DNA from: Gammaproteobacteria bacterium
GTDB lineage: Bacteria > Pseudomonadota > Gammaproteobacteria > Pseudomonadales > Pseudohongiellaceae
Length of the DNA: 64,000 nt
Assembly (NCBI GenBank): GCA_009692305.1
Contig: SHZK01000005.1
Span: 1-64,000, forward strand
Reading direction: 5' to 3'
The position numbers and the translations under genes were made by a program. How positions within the stretch are numbered: the first letter of the stretch is position 1; every line of letters starts with the position of its first letter. The notes under the pieces are model-generated. The model searched no databases and had not been told where the DNA came from. It saw only the letters and a list, made by a program, of their open reading frames with translations. Positions 9,994 to 18,180 of this stretch are shown here, piece by piece.

Positions 9994-10365
9994 ATGAATA
10001 ACGATCGTCGCAAATACCCCAAGGTCGCCCTCAATGGAGACGTGGCCATACTCCTCGCAGGAGTTATCCGTAATGGCGCGTTGATGGAAGTCTCGCCGGC
10101 AGGTATCCAGATTGAATGCCGCCACCAGTTGGTGGATCAGCTGATGCAATTCAAGTCTGACGCCGGACTATTTCCGAATTTCGAGCTGGAATTTACTCTA
10201 CCGATTGGTGGTCGTTACAAGACCACGATCAAGTCAATTTGCAATGTCGCTTATTGCCGTCGTCAGTGTCAGGACCGCTACTACCTCGGATTGAATTTCG
10301 TGTCACTGGATGAGAATGATGAAAAGCAGGTCGATGCCTTTATCGATCATGCCTGCGCTGCCTGA
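9994..10365 (+). CDS. Single-domain PilZ protein
   Basis: A 123-residue protein consisting of one PilZ domain, the common bacterial c-di-GMP receptor fold. The N-terminal arginine cluster reads DRRKYPKV, where the canonical RxxxR has Lys in the second position. The second motif reads EVSPAGI instead of (D/N)xSxxG. Both changes are conservative, but they leave c-di-GMP binding uncertain. The beta-barrel region with the hydrophobic pattern (FELEFTLPIGG, YYLGLNFVSL) is intact, and a C-terminal helix follows. It sits 35 bases before the transglycosylase gene and may be co-transcribed with it. Confidence 0.85.
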   Translation: MNNDRRKYPKVALNGDVAILLAGVIRNGALMEVSPAGIQIECRHQLVDQLMQFKSDAGLFPNFELEFTLPIGGRYKTTIKSICNVAYCRRQCQDRYYLGLNFVSLDENDEKQVDAFIDHACAA

Positions 10366-10400
10366 TTCTCATTCGCGCCGATATCAATTATCATGGGCGC

Positions 10401-11576
10401 ATGAAACATACCCTCGTCCTTTTAATACTTCTCGTTTGTGCCAGTCCCGGCGTCGCTCAGCAACAGAGTTTCGATGAATGGTTGGCCGCCTTGCGTCTTG
10501 AGGCGCGTGACCTGGGCATCAGCGAAGCAACTCTGAATGCGCTTTATGCCATCAAGCAGCCCGAAGCGCGGGTACTGGAGTTGGACAATAGCCAACCTGA
10601 ATTCGTGCAGACATTCACCCGTTATCTGGCTTTGCGCGTAACGCCGAACCAGGTTGACAAGGGGCAGGCCTTACTCAAGCAACATGCCGCGATATTGGAG
10701 CAGGTACGTCTGCGCTACGGCGTACAGGCTCACTACCTGGTCGCGTTCTGGGCAATTGAAAGTAATTTTGGCAGCGCTACTGGGGGTTTTTCGGTGCTGC
10801 AGGCGCTCGCCACGCTCGCCTATGACCCGCGCCGGGCAGAGTTCTTTCGCCGCGAACTGCTCACGGCTCTGCAAATTATCGATGCTGGGCATATCGCACC
10901 GGAACGGATGAGTGGATCGTGGGCTGGCGCCATGGGGCAGTTGCAGTTCATGCCGAGCGTGTTCTATCAATATGGCGTGGACGGTGACGGCGATGGGCGC
11001 ATTGATATCTGGAACAGCCTGCCGGATATATTCCATTCCGCAGCCAATTTTCTCAGTCAATCCGGATGGCGCGGCGATGAGCGCTGGGGCAGGGAAGTGT
11101 TGCTGCCAGCCAATTTTGATTTCGCCCTGAGTGGAGCCACCAGCAAATCCTTGCAGCAGTGGAAAGATCTTGGCATCACCTTGGTATCAGGAGCGCTATT
11201 ATCCGTTGCCGACATGCAGGCAATAGTGGTGTTGCCGGCGGGAGCCACTGGCCCAGCCTTTCTTGCATACCAGAATTACCAAGCCACAATGGCCTACAAT
11301 CCTTCTACTTTCTATGCACTTACCGTAGGGCATCTGGCTGATCGCTTTACTGGTGGCGGTGAAATTCAGCGCATGCCAGCCAATGAAATTGCCTTGAGCG
11401 TGGTCGACGTGAAGGAGTTGCAGGAGCTGTTGAACAGCAAGGGTTTCGATGCCGGGGAAGCCGATGGCCGTATCGGCAGGCAGACCCGCAGTGCCATACG
11501 GTCGTTCCAACAAGCAGCCAGTCTGCCGATGGACGGCTACCCTTCCGGTCAGTTATTAGAGGCTTTACGCAACTGA
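10401..11576 (+). CDS. Lytic murein transglycosylase, MltB family, with peptidoglycan-binding domain
   Basis: A 391-residue periplasmic enzyme that cleaves the MurNAc-GlcNAc bond to form 1,6-anhydroMurNAc ends. The signal peptide is TLVLLILLVCASPGVAQ. There is no lipobox Cys, so it is probably soluble, unlike E. coli MltB. The catalytic Glu is seen at residue 120 in AFWAIESNFG. The family motif GAMGQLQFMPSVF and the DGDGDGRIDIWNS loop follow. The last 60 residues form a PG_binding_1 domain (LQELLNSKGFDAGEADGRIG, then TRSAIRSFQ). Length and domain order match the SLT_2 plus PG_binding_1 subfamily. Confidence 0.93.
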   Translation: MKHTLVLLILLVCASPGVAQQQSFDEWLAALRLEARDLGISEATLNALYAIKQPEARVLELDNSQPEFVQTFTRYLALRVTPNQVDKGQALLKQHAAILEQVRLRYGVQAHYLVAFWAIESNFGSATGGFSVLQALATLAYDPRRAEFFRRELLTALQIIDAGHIAPERMSGSWAGAMGQLQFMPSVFYQYGVDGDGDGRIDIWNSLPDIFHSAANFLSQSGWRGDERWGREVLLPANFDFALSGATSKSLQQWKDLGITLVSGALLSVADMQAIVVLPAGATGPAFLAYQNYQATMAYNPSTFYALTVGHLADRFTGGGEIQRMPANEIALSVVDVKELQELLNSKGFDAGEADGRIGRQTRSAIRSFQQAASLPMDGYPSGQLLEALRN

Positions 11577-11632
11577 TTCTGCAAATTTTCCTGATGGCCA
11601 ATTTCGATTTATAAAACCTGAAGTATTGCCTT

Positions 11633-12640
11633 ATGACTTCGATTACCCAGAGCCTGGCCCTGCAGCGCTATCGGCGCATGGCATGGATTACCGTGGCAGC
11701 GGTCTATTTTCTGTTTCTCGTGGGGGCCACCGTACGCGCATCTGGTGCTGGCATGGGCTGTCCTGATTGGCCGACCTGTTTCGGTCAATGGGTTCCGCCT
11801 ACCAGCGAGGCGCAATTGCCAGCCAATTACCAGGAAATCTACGCCGAACTCGGCTATGCCGACACGCGTTTCAATGTCGTCAAGACCTGGACTGAATACA
11901 CCAATAGATTGGTGGGCGTGACAATCGGGTTTTTGATCTTGCTCACTGCCATATACTCCTGGTTATGCAGACAACATGATCGTCGCATCTTCTATGCATC
12001 AGTAGCGGCGTTTTTCATGGTCGGATTTCAGGGTTGGCTCGGAGCCAGGGTGGTAGGTTCGAATCTGCAACCAGGTCTGATTACCCTGCATATGCTTATG
12101 GCCCTGGCGATTGTGGGCACGCTGTTGTATGCCGTGGCACAGGCGCGCCGTGGCATCATGGCGGCACAGTCGGTTGTGAATATCGATCCGCGCTTTCAGC
12201 AGTGGCTTTATATCGTGCTGGGCTTGACCATCATTCAGGTGGCGTTGGGCACACAAGTGCGAGAGATGACCGATTTACTCAGCAAGACTCAGGGTGAGGA
12301 GATGCGCTCAAGCTGGATCGAAGCCATGCCATGGTTCTTTTATGTGCACCGCAGTTTCTCTGCACTCGTGCTGTTCGTCAATCTATGGTTAGCCAGATTG
12401 CTGGTGGTTTCACTGGGCTGGCAACATGTTCTCACCCGCATGACCGTGGCCATGATTGCGGTAATCGGTATAGCCGTATTGTCAGGCGCAACACTGGGGC
12501 ATCTCGGCATGCCGGCACTCGTGCAACCGGCGCACCTGCTGGCAGCATCCCTGCTGTTCGGTTTGCAATTCCTGATATGGATGAGTTATCGCCATGCACT
12601 CGCAGGTAGTGACTCAGCACAGGCTCTTGCCAATGGCTAA
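11633..12640 (+). CDS. ctaA: Heme A synthase (COX15/CtaA)
   Basis: An integral membrane enzyme of 335 residues with about eight helices that oxidises the C8 methyl of heme O to a formyl group, giving heme A for aa3-type cytochrome oxidases. The family signature GAGMGCPDWPTCFGQW follows the first helix, with the paired His-bearing helices (TLHMLMALAIVG; YVHRSFSALVLFV; QPAHLLAASLLFG) that bind heme. The TQVREM motif between helices is typical. Its stop overlaps the next start by eight bases, indicating translational coupling. Together with the SURF1 gene at 62 kb, it implies a heme-aa3 terminal oxidase elsewhere in the genome. Confidence 0.95.
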   Translation: MTSITQSLALQRYRRMAWITVAAVYFLFLVGATVRASGAGMGCPDWPTCFGQWVPPTSEAQLPANYQEIYAELGYADTRFNVVKTWTEYTNRLVGVTIGFLILLTAIYSWLCRQHDRRIFYASVAAFFMVGFQGWLGARVVGSNLQPGLITLHMLMALAIVGTLLYAVAQARRGIMAAQSVVNIDPRFQQWLYIVLGLTIIQVALGTQVREMTDLLSKTQGEEMRSSWIEAMPWFFYVHRSFSALVLFVNLWLARLLVVSLGWQHVLTRMTVAMIAVIGIAVLSGATLGHLGMPALVQPAHLLAASLLFGLQFLIWMSYRHALAGSDSAQALANG

Positions 12641-13910
12641 CAAGGAATTCGATATCGTGGTGTTCGGTGCATCCAGTTTTGTCGGCAAGATTCTTTGTCA
12701 GTATCTGGTGCACGAACATCTGGAACCCAATCTCAGTTGGGCCATGGCAGGCAGGTCGGAGTCGAAGTTACGCGACCTCAAACAGAGTCTGGGTGACGCT
12801 GCCAAACTGGTGCCGATCATCGTGGTCGATGCGCGCGCAGAACAGGCTCTGCGTGCCATGTGTGAGCGGACAGCCGTAATAATTTCCACAGTGGGGCCTT
12901 ATGCACTGTACGGCGAGAATCTGGTCAAGACGTGCGCCAGCACGGGCACCGATTACTGCGATCTGACCGGTGAGCCGCAATGGATGCGCAAGATGATCGA
13001 TCGATATCAGACCCATGCAGAAGCGAGCGGTGCGCGTGTCGTGCACTGCTGCGGCTTTGACTCCATTCCATCCGATCTTGGGGTTAAATTTTTGCAGCAG
13101 CAAGCATTGCAGCAGTTCGGCAATTATTGCTCGCAAGTAAAGATGCGGGTGAAGGTGATGCAGGGTGGCGCCTCCGGCGGTACGATTGCCAGCATGCTCA
13201 ACCTCTATAAAGAGATGGGCAGCGATCCGGAAGTGCGCGCACAAATGGCTGATATATATTCCTTGTGTCCGCCTGAGTTCCAGCAGCGGGTGCCGCAGCA
13301 AGACATCACCGTGATGTACGACAAGGATTTCAACTCCTGGGTGGGCCCGTTCGTCATGGCAGGTATCAATACCCGAGTCGTGCTGCGCAGCAATGCCTTG
13401 CGCTCGCAATCTTATGCAGCGAACTTCAGTTATGACGAAGGCACGCTGACCGGCACCTCTAAAAAAGGCGAGCAGCGAGCGCGGCGTATGGCGCTGGGTA
13501 CGCGCATGCTGTTGCGGGCGCTGTCGATTGCGCCAGTGCGCTGGTTGCTCGGTCGCTTTGTAGTGCCTAAACCTGGTGCCGGGCCGTCGCCGGAAGCACA
13601 GCGTAGCGGATCTTATGACCTGCGCTTTTTTGGCCGCACGGAAGCCGGGCAGGAGCTATCGGTAAAGCTGACCGGTGATCGTGATCCTGGTTATGGATCA
13701 ACTGCCAAGATGCTGGCGCAAGCCGCGCTCAGCCTGCGCCGCGATGTCGACAAGGGACGTATTCGTGGTGGCTTCTGGACCCCAGCAACCGTGTTCGATG
13801 ACAAATTAACGCAGCGGCTGCAGAATTATGCGGGAATCCATCTGGAGTTGCTGGAAGTTATTCATGACGCCGCTGCGCCGCCGCAATTACTGACCACAGC
13901 CTCTACGTGA
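12633..13910 (+). CDS. Saccharopine dehydrogenase-like / trans-acting enoyl reductase family protein
   Basis: A 425-residue NAD(P)-binding protein starting at ATG 12633 inside the end of ctaA; an in-frame ATG at 12594 is less likely because it would overlap far more. The Rossmann start is FDIVVFGASSFVGKIL, and the DYCDLTGEPQWM and CCGFDSIPSDLGV motifs place it in the family of mycobacterial Rv2449c and eukaryotic saccharopine-dehydrogenase-like oxidoreductases. It is not a true lysine-pathway saccharopine dehydrogenase. The mycobacterial trans-enoyl reductases act in lipid biosynthesis; the substrate here is unknown. Confidence 0.88.
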   Translation: MANKEFDIVVFGASSFVGKILCQYLVHEHLEPNLSWAMAGRSESKLRDLKQSLGDAAKLVPIIVVDARAEQALRAMCERTAVIISTVGPYALYGENLVKTCASTGTDYCDLTGEPQWMRKMIDRYQTHAEASGARVVHCCGFDSIPSDLGVKFLQQQALQQFGNYCSQVKMRVKVMQGGASGGTIASMLNLYKEMGSDPEVRAQMADIYSLCPPEFQQRVPQQDITVMYDKDFNSWVGPFVMAGINTRVVLRSNALRSQSYAANFSYDEGTLTGTSKKGEQRARRMALGTRMLLRALSIAPVRWLLGRFVVPKPGAGPSPEAQRSGSYDLRFFGRTEAGQELSVKLTGDRDPGYGSTAKMLAQAALSLRRDVDKGRIRGGFWTPATVFDDKLTQRLQNYAGIHLELLEVIHDAAAPPQLLTTAST

Positions 13911-14294
13911 AATGCACGCAGGATAATCTGGCCACCAATCTCGATATGATCTCAGTGGCGCTGGATACTTCCGAGTAGGGACTGCGTCACAATCTGCAAC
14001 TCACCTGCATGGGCCAAGCTCGACATTAGTCGCCAGGCTAGCGAATTGCGCCACACTTTGGCGGCATGGCTTATTCACTTATCCACATCCTAAAATTAAT
14101 CCAAGCAAATTCAATGTGATACAGGCGTGGCACAGTTTGTGAATGGCTTTTCCTCAGGAATCAACCGATTTGAATAGTTTGCGCTTGCTGCTGGCGGCAG
14201 CCCGCTTGATTTGGTCTGCAGCCAGTACAGCTTTATTATGCTCGCGCCCGCCGGATGCACTCTGTAATTTAGTTAAAATCGAGGAATACACCCT
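13911..14294. other. Intergenic region without a recognisable gene
   Basis: 384 bases. Only short reading frames are present, none with a convincing ribosome binding site or family resemblance. One 23-codon stretch (13911-13979, ending NLDMISVALDTSE) looks protein-like but is out of frame with the preceding gene. The AT-rich part at 14080-14130 is a plausible promoter region for the small gene at 14295. Confidence 0.4.
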
Positions 14295-14612
14295 ATGTCA
14301 GAAAATTTACCCACGCCAGTTAATCGCGGTCAGTTAGTGTGGCCGCAGCTTCGCAGGCTGCTGATTTTGCGTTTGAAACTCTATATCGATGCATTCAGGG
14401 ACGTTTGCCTGAGTGCGCTGGCGCTCGGCGCGGTCATCATTGACCTGATCCAGCATAACGACGGGCCAGATTGTTATTTCCAGCAGATCATGCGGTTGGG
14501 GCGACGCACGGAAACGGCGATTAATCTGTTTGACCAATATGACCCCGCAACGGAAACCGGTCCAGGCGTCGATTCCATTCTGCACGATGTTGAAGAGCGT
14601 TGGCGCAAGTAG
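14295..14612 (+). CDS. Small conserved-looking hypothetical protein with one hydrophobic helix
   Basis: A 105-residue protein with a ribosome binding site (CGAGGAATAC before ATG 14295). It has a basic amphipathic start (QLRRLLILRLKLYIDAFRD), one membrane-compatible helix (VCLSALALGAVIIDLI) and an acidic C-terminal half ending in a helical DSILHDVEERWRK. I do not recognise the family. It lies 100 bases before the AraC-type membrane regulator in the same direction. Confidence 0.6.
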   Translation: MSENLPTPVNRGQLVWPQLRRLLILRLKLYIDAFRDVCLSALALGAVIIDLIQHNDGPDCYFQQIMRLGRRTETAINLFDQYDPATETGPGVDSILHDVEERWRK

Positions 14613-14618
14613 CGCAGG

Positions 14619-14765
14619 TCAGTCTTGCGCCGGTGTGCTGGTGTAGTCCAGCTTGTTGCTGCGCTGGATGTAGCGCCCGTAGACTGTTTTGAGTTTTAGC
14701 AGGTGATCGGTTATTGTCGTCCCTGCAGTTACCGATTGTGCAGGAAACCAGTTTGCCAAATTCAT
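14619..14765 (-). CDS. Possible small protein overlapping the regulator start
   Basis: A minus-strand frame of 48 codons, ATG 14765 to TGA 14619, reads MNLANWFPAQSVTAGTTITD and continues with KLKTVYGRYIQRSNKLDY. It looks protein-like in composition but overlaps the first 17 codons of the regulator at 14714 and has only a distant GAGCGG as ribosome binding site. It may be chance or the 3' end of an older gene. Confidence 0.2.
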   Translation of the reverse strand: MNLANWFPAQSVTAGTTITDHLLKLKTVYGRYIQRSNKLDYTSTPAQD

Positions 14766-15844
14766 TGTTATTGTTTACCGCTCAAATAGTCGCAATCCTC
14801 TCTGTCTTGCTCCTGGCAGCTGGCTATCTGAAAACCGACCCCAAGGCGGCGAGTGCGCGTGTCTTCACGCTGATGGTAATTTTTGTTGTGCTCTATCTGC
14901 TCAACGGCATGTCAGGTGCGCATATAGAAGATCAATTCAGGCTCGATCTCAGCGAATGGCAAGTCGTCATCGAAGTTGGCACGAGTGCCATCTGCGGCTT
15001 GTTCATGATCTACTGTTTTTTGATTTTCCAGGAACAACAGAAATTCCCGGTGCTTTTCCTGATAGTATTTGGATCACAGGTGTTACTGGATCTGGTGTTA
15101 TCCTTGCTGAATTTCTTGAGTACTGACACTGCGCCTGCACCCATATTAGACCTGTTTGCCACCAGCATGGATGTGCTGCAGCTGGTGTTTGTCGGGGTTG
15201 CCATTCACTGGACGCTCAAGGGTTGGCGTGCGGATCTGGTTGATGATCGGCGTGTGTTGCGCTGGTTTATTATCGGGGTACAGGGTGCGTTGATTTTCTC
15301 AGTAGTCCTGGTGGAAAACTTCCTGCTTGAAGCTGACTCAACCTCATATCCGACTGAACAGGCCGCTATCGTCTTCGCGATTGCCATTTTGGCCTTGGGA
15401 ATGTTGCTGGTTGCGATGCGCTTTGACTACGTGTCGCTTACTTATGTCATTCGCAAAGTCGCAGAGCTGACAGAGGAATCGGGAGCAGAGCAATATACTG
15501 CTTTCGATATTGACAGTTTTAATCGCATGTTTCGCGATGGCAAACTCTATCGGGAGGCGGGGCTGACGATAGCGATGCTTGCCAAGAAGTTGAATTTACC
15601 GGAATACAGGTTACGCGCTTTCATTCACAAGCAGCTGGGCTTTCGCAATTTTAACGCCATGTTGCATCAATATCGCGTAGAAGACGCGAGCGCCGCGCTG
15701 GCTGATAAAGCCAATCAAAATGTGCCCGTACTCACCATTGCCCTGACCGTCGGCTATCAATCTATTACCCCATTCAATAATGCGTTCCGGCAGATCACCG
15801 GTGTTACCCCCTCGGAATACCGCAAGCGCGGTTCGCATCCTTAA
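14714..15844 (+). CDS. AraC-family transcriptional regulator with an N-terminal multi-helix membrane domain
   Basis: 376 residues. About seven hydrophobic helices span residues 17-240 and are followed by a cytoplasmic AraC-type double helix-turn-helix (GLTIAMLAKKLNLPEYRLR, then the second HTH with TIALTVGYQSITPFNNAFRQ and the closing TGVTPSEYRKR). The architecture suggests a membrane sensor that directly regulates nearby genes. The start is the TTG at 14714 with AGCAGGTG upstream; a later start would still keep all helices. The adjacent tandem 12-bp repeats at 15974-16021 and the DUF6644 operon are its natural candidate targets (inference). Confidence 0.9.
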   Translation: MSSLQLPIVQETSLPNSLLLFTAQIVAILSVLLLAAGYLKTDPKAASARVFTLMVIFVVLYLLNGMSGAHIEDQFRLDLSEWQVVIEVGTSAICGLFMIYCFLIFQEQQKFPVLFLIVFGSQVLLDLVLSLLNFLSTDTAPAPILDLFATSMDVLQLVFVGVAIHWTLKGWRADLVDDRRVLRWFIIGVQGALIFSVVLVENFLLEADSTSYPTEQAAIVFAIAILALGMLLVAMRFDYVSLTYVIRKVAELTEESGAEQYTAFDIDSFNRMFRDGKLYREAGLTIAMLAKKLNLPEYRLRAFIHKQLGFRNFNAMLHQYRVEDASAALADKANQNVPVLTIALTVGYQSITPFNNAFRQITGVTPSEYRKRGSHP

Positions 15845-15973
15845 ATATTCGTTGGTCCAGAGACATTATTGACTTGCATCAATGCTCTGTCTGCTGCCTC
15901 CAATATAGCAGTAGACTCGGGCAGCAAGGATGTTTATCCTTCCAGCGTTGAACACGACACAGAATAATAATTT

Positions 15974-16021
15974 GATCTATTAATCGATCTGCTAATTGGT
16001 CCGAAAATTGGTCTGATAATC
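15974..16021. repeat. Four tandem 12-bp degenerate repeats upstream of the DUF6644 operon
   Basis: Four head-to-tail 12-mers without spacers: GATCTATTAATC, GATCTGCTAATT, GGTCCGAAAATT, GGTCTGATAATC; consensus G-R-T-C-T-G-N-T/A-A-A-T-Y. They lie 73 bases before the start of the first DUF6644 gene and 130 bases after the AraC-type regulator. A 12-bp period places each copy roughly one helical turn apart, as expected for direct-repeat operator half sites. The function is inferred. Confidence 0.6.
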
Positions 16022-16094
16022 GAGCGACAAGCAGAACTGGAAGCAGCAGGGTTAATAGTTCAGTTTTCAGAATAACAAGGCGAGGTTCTCCGGC

Positions 16095-16667
16095 GTGATA
16101 AACGAATTACTGTTGCAATTTGCCCAGTGGCTTTATGCCCAATCTTACAGCCAGATGCTTTTGGCAGGCTACTACAGCTACAACTGGGTGGAAGCAACCC
16201 ATGTATTGACTCTCATGCTTTCCATCGGTTCATTGTTTATCATTGATTTCCGCATGCTCGGCCTGATTCTTCCTAACGTACCCGCGTCCACTATTGCCAA
16301 TCGTCTGCACAAACCCATGATCATCGGTTTTGCCATCATGTTCATTACCGGCTTTCTGCTCGTATACGCGAAACCGGTGGAAACTGTGCAGAGCCTGTGG
16401 TTTCGCATCAAGATGATCCTGCTGGTTTGTGCCTTCATCAATGCCTGGATATTCAATGCGCGCTTGAAGGCAGCCGAAGGCAGCTGGGACATGGATCCGG
16501 TAGCACCGAAGAACCTGCGCACCGGCGCAATTATTTCCCTGGTGTTGTGGTGCGGGGTAGTGACGATGGGTCGCTATATTCCTTACGACTGGGTTGATTG
16601 CGTTAATGTTGAGAATCCAACAATTCTATGGGCTGCAGGATGTGTTGAGCAGTTGCAGGCTCTGTAA
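16095..16667 (+). CDS. DUF6644-type membrane protein
   Basis: A 190-residue protein with five or so membrane helices and a GTG start. It shares with three other proteins in this window a His in the first core helix (H36 in EATHVLTL), a D-F-R-M-L-G motif at 51-56, a second His before the next helix (H72 in RLHKP), a Lys (K106 in FRIKM) and a late GRY motif. These invariant His residues could bind heme b or copper, but this is inference; the family has no established function. It heads an operon with a second family member and a 59-residue membrane protein. Confidence 0.8.
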   Translation: MINELLLQFAQWLYAQSYSQMLLAGYYSYNWVEATHVLTLMLSIGSLFIIDFRMLGLILPNVPASTIANRLHKPMIIGFAIMFITGFLLVYAKPVETVQSLWFRIKMILLVCAFINAWIFNARLKAAEGSWDMDPVAPKNLRTGAIISLVLWCGVVTMGRYIPYDWVDCVNVENPTILWAAGCVEQLQAL

Positions 16668-16734
16668 AAAATGCCAACAAAAATAGTTTATTGCGAGTTG
16701 TCTGCAATTCGCGCTTCAGTACTCAGGAGATAGC

Positions 16735-17322
16735 ATGTTCAGTCTGCTTTTAAACCAATACAGAAGAACACTCATATTGTTCCTGGTGCTGGCCCTGATA
16801 ATTATCCTGGAAATGGTGCAATTCCGTGCTGCCATCTATCCTGGATTACTACCGATATTTGAATGGGTCAGGTATTCATCTTGGATTGGAATCCTGGGTA
16901 CAACCTACGGTTCGATCTATGCGACAGTTGAGGCTGGCCATTTGTTGTCGATGGCGACAATCGGTGGTGTAGTTCTCGCTACCGATCTGCGATTGCTCGG
17001 TATTGTGTTTCGGGATGTGCCTTCTGAGACCTTAACCAGGGGAACCCACAAGGTGTTCAAGCTGGCGCTGGTGGTTGCGATTCTTACCGGAATATTTTGT
17101 GCGGCGGGCGTGGCCGACAAAGTGTATTACATGCAGGTATTCTGGTTCAAAATGCTGGTACTGGCGGTGGGCTCCGGCTTCGTGTTTTTTATCAAGCAAC
17201 CACTGCTAAACAGTATGCCGCATGCTCAAATCAACCCATGGTTATTGAGACTATTGGCAATTACTTCAATCCTCATCTGGTTCACGGTAGCGGCCACCGG
17301 TCGCTGGATAGGATTTAGCTAG
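16735..17322 (+). CDS. DUF6644-type membrane protein, second copy
   Basis: 195 residues with about five membrane helices. It has the same conserved positions as its neighbour (GHLLS, DLRLLG, THKVF, WFKM, GRW) but a longer N-terminus with an extra helix (LILFLVLALIIILEMV). A ribosome binding site (TCAGGAGATAGC) precedes ATG 16735. It is 67 bases from the first copy. The two are divergent in sequence, which suggests a heterodimeric or two-subunit membrane complex rather than a recent duplication (inference). Confidence 0.8.
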   Translation: MFSLLLNQYRRTLILFLVLALIIILEMVQFRAAIYPGLLPIFEWVRYSSWIGILGTTYGSIYATVEAGHLLSMATIGGVVLATDLRLLGIVFRDVPSETLTRGTHKVFKLALVVAILTGIFCAAGVADKVYYMQVFWFKMLVLAVGSGFVFFIKQPLLNSMPHAQINPWLLRLLAITSILIWFTVAATGRWIGFS

Positions 17323-17345
17323 TCTGTATTCTTCAGGAGAGCAAC

Positions 17346-17525
17346 ATGTCGGAACACAAAAAATTGGGAGACAAGGAAATTGCGGCACTTGGTTCGAGCG
17401 CAGTGATCTTTGTTGGTTTGATTTATTACTGGTTGACGGAAGTGGTTTCGACTATGGAACTGTTGGAGTTGGCCTACGGTTCACTGCGGCTGTTCAATAA
17501 CCCTAATAACCCTCTGCTTTTTTAA
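17346..17525 (+). CDS. Small single-helix membrane protein of the DUF6644 operon
   Basis: A 59-residue frame from ATG 17346 to TAA 17523-17525 with a strong ribosome binding site (TCAGGAGAGCAAC), 23 bases after the second DUF6644 gene. It has a charged start (SEHKKLGDKE), one helix (IAALGSSAVIFVGLIYYWL) and an acidic/hydrophobic tail. The spacing and ribosome binding site make it a real gene and the likely third subunit of the membrane unit. No family is recognised. Confidence 0.7.
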   Translation: MSEHKKLGDKEIAALGSSAVIFVGLIYYWLTEVVSTMELLELAYGSLRLFNNPNNPLLF

Positions 17526-17552
17526 TTCTGTCCTTTTAGTTCTCCCTGTCAT

Positions 17553-17585
17553 AAAAAAAGGCTGGTGAATACTCAACCAGCCTTT
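17553..17585 (-). terminator. Rho-independent terminator, mainly for the minus-strand gene
   Basis: A perfect 10-bp stem AAAGGCTGGT / ACCAGCCTTT (17557-17566 with 17576-17585) with a 9-base loop. On the minus strand it is followed by a run of seven T (A-run 17553-17559 on +), fitting termination of the NIPSNAP-like gene. It can also act weakly for the + strand operon. Confidence 0.85.
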
Positions 17586-17611
17586 CTCGCAAATCTACCT
17601 TCAAGTCCTGC

Positions 17612-18040
17612 CTATTGCATTGGCGAATAATCAGTGGCAGTCATATAGTGACGTTCGACGCCGGCCAAAATCTGGCCGTTGGCATTAGATGCGGTAGCTA
17701 CTGCCTGCCATTCAGGATCTTGACCGAATGCAGCCCATGATGCATCAGCCGCTGCCTGACTGGCATGTTCCAAAATATAGATCAACTTGCTGTCGCGTTC
17801 TTCTTCGCCGGTAGGCGCCCAATATCCAACATTTTTCATGCCATGGTTGGCGAAAATGCGGGTGGTGTGGTCACGAAAGCGCGCATGCAAATTCTCGAGA
17901 TTACCAGGTGTGGCTGTATAGATACGAAGCTCGTAGACCTTCCCGTTATTCTGGGCAGAGCTGCTGACGAGTAACCCGGCACCGAGTCCGATAAGCATGG
18001 CAATGAATGAAATTCCCGCGGTTTTTACTATGTTGGTCAC
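17612..18040 (-). CDS. NIPSNAP-domain exported protein
   Basis: 142 residues from a GTG at 18040 preceded by an excellent AAGGAGAAGATC ribosome binding site; upstream in-frame starts lack one. An N-terminal helix (ISFIAMLIGLGAGLLVSSSA) is a signal peptide or anchor. It is followed by one dimeric ferredoxin-like NIPSNAP domain (VYELRIYTATPGNLENLHAR; HGMKNVGYWAP; LIYILEHAS; WQAV). NIPSNAP proteins are small alpha-beta barrel proteins without a settled activity. The gene is monocistronic and faces the DUF6644 operon tail to tail. Confidence 0.88.
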   Translation of the reverse strand: MTNIVKTAGISFIAMLIGLGAGLLVSSSAQNNGKVYELRIYTATPGNLENLHARFRDHTTRIFANHGMKNVGYWAPTGEEERDSKLIYILEHASQAAADASWAAFGQDPEWQAVATASNANGQILAGVERHYMTATDYSPMQ

Positions 18041-18180
18041 GATCTTCTCCTTGTAAGAGGCTGCGCTGTTGAGCCCCAAGTATAGACAAGGCAATTTACT
18101 ATTCAAGGCTTGCGTGCTATTAACTGGCAACATTGTCAGGAACAAGTAAATGGCAGGGCAGCTCTGTTCGGAGTGATTTC

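Noticed and set aside
12768-13409. 213-codon minus-strand frame inside the saccharopine-dehydrogenase-like gene
   Set aside because: His/Ala-rich shadow of a well-supported gene; no ribosome binding site.
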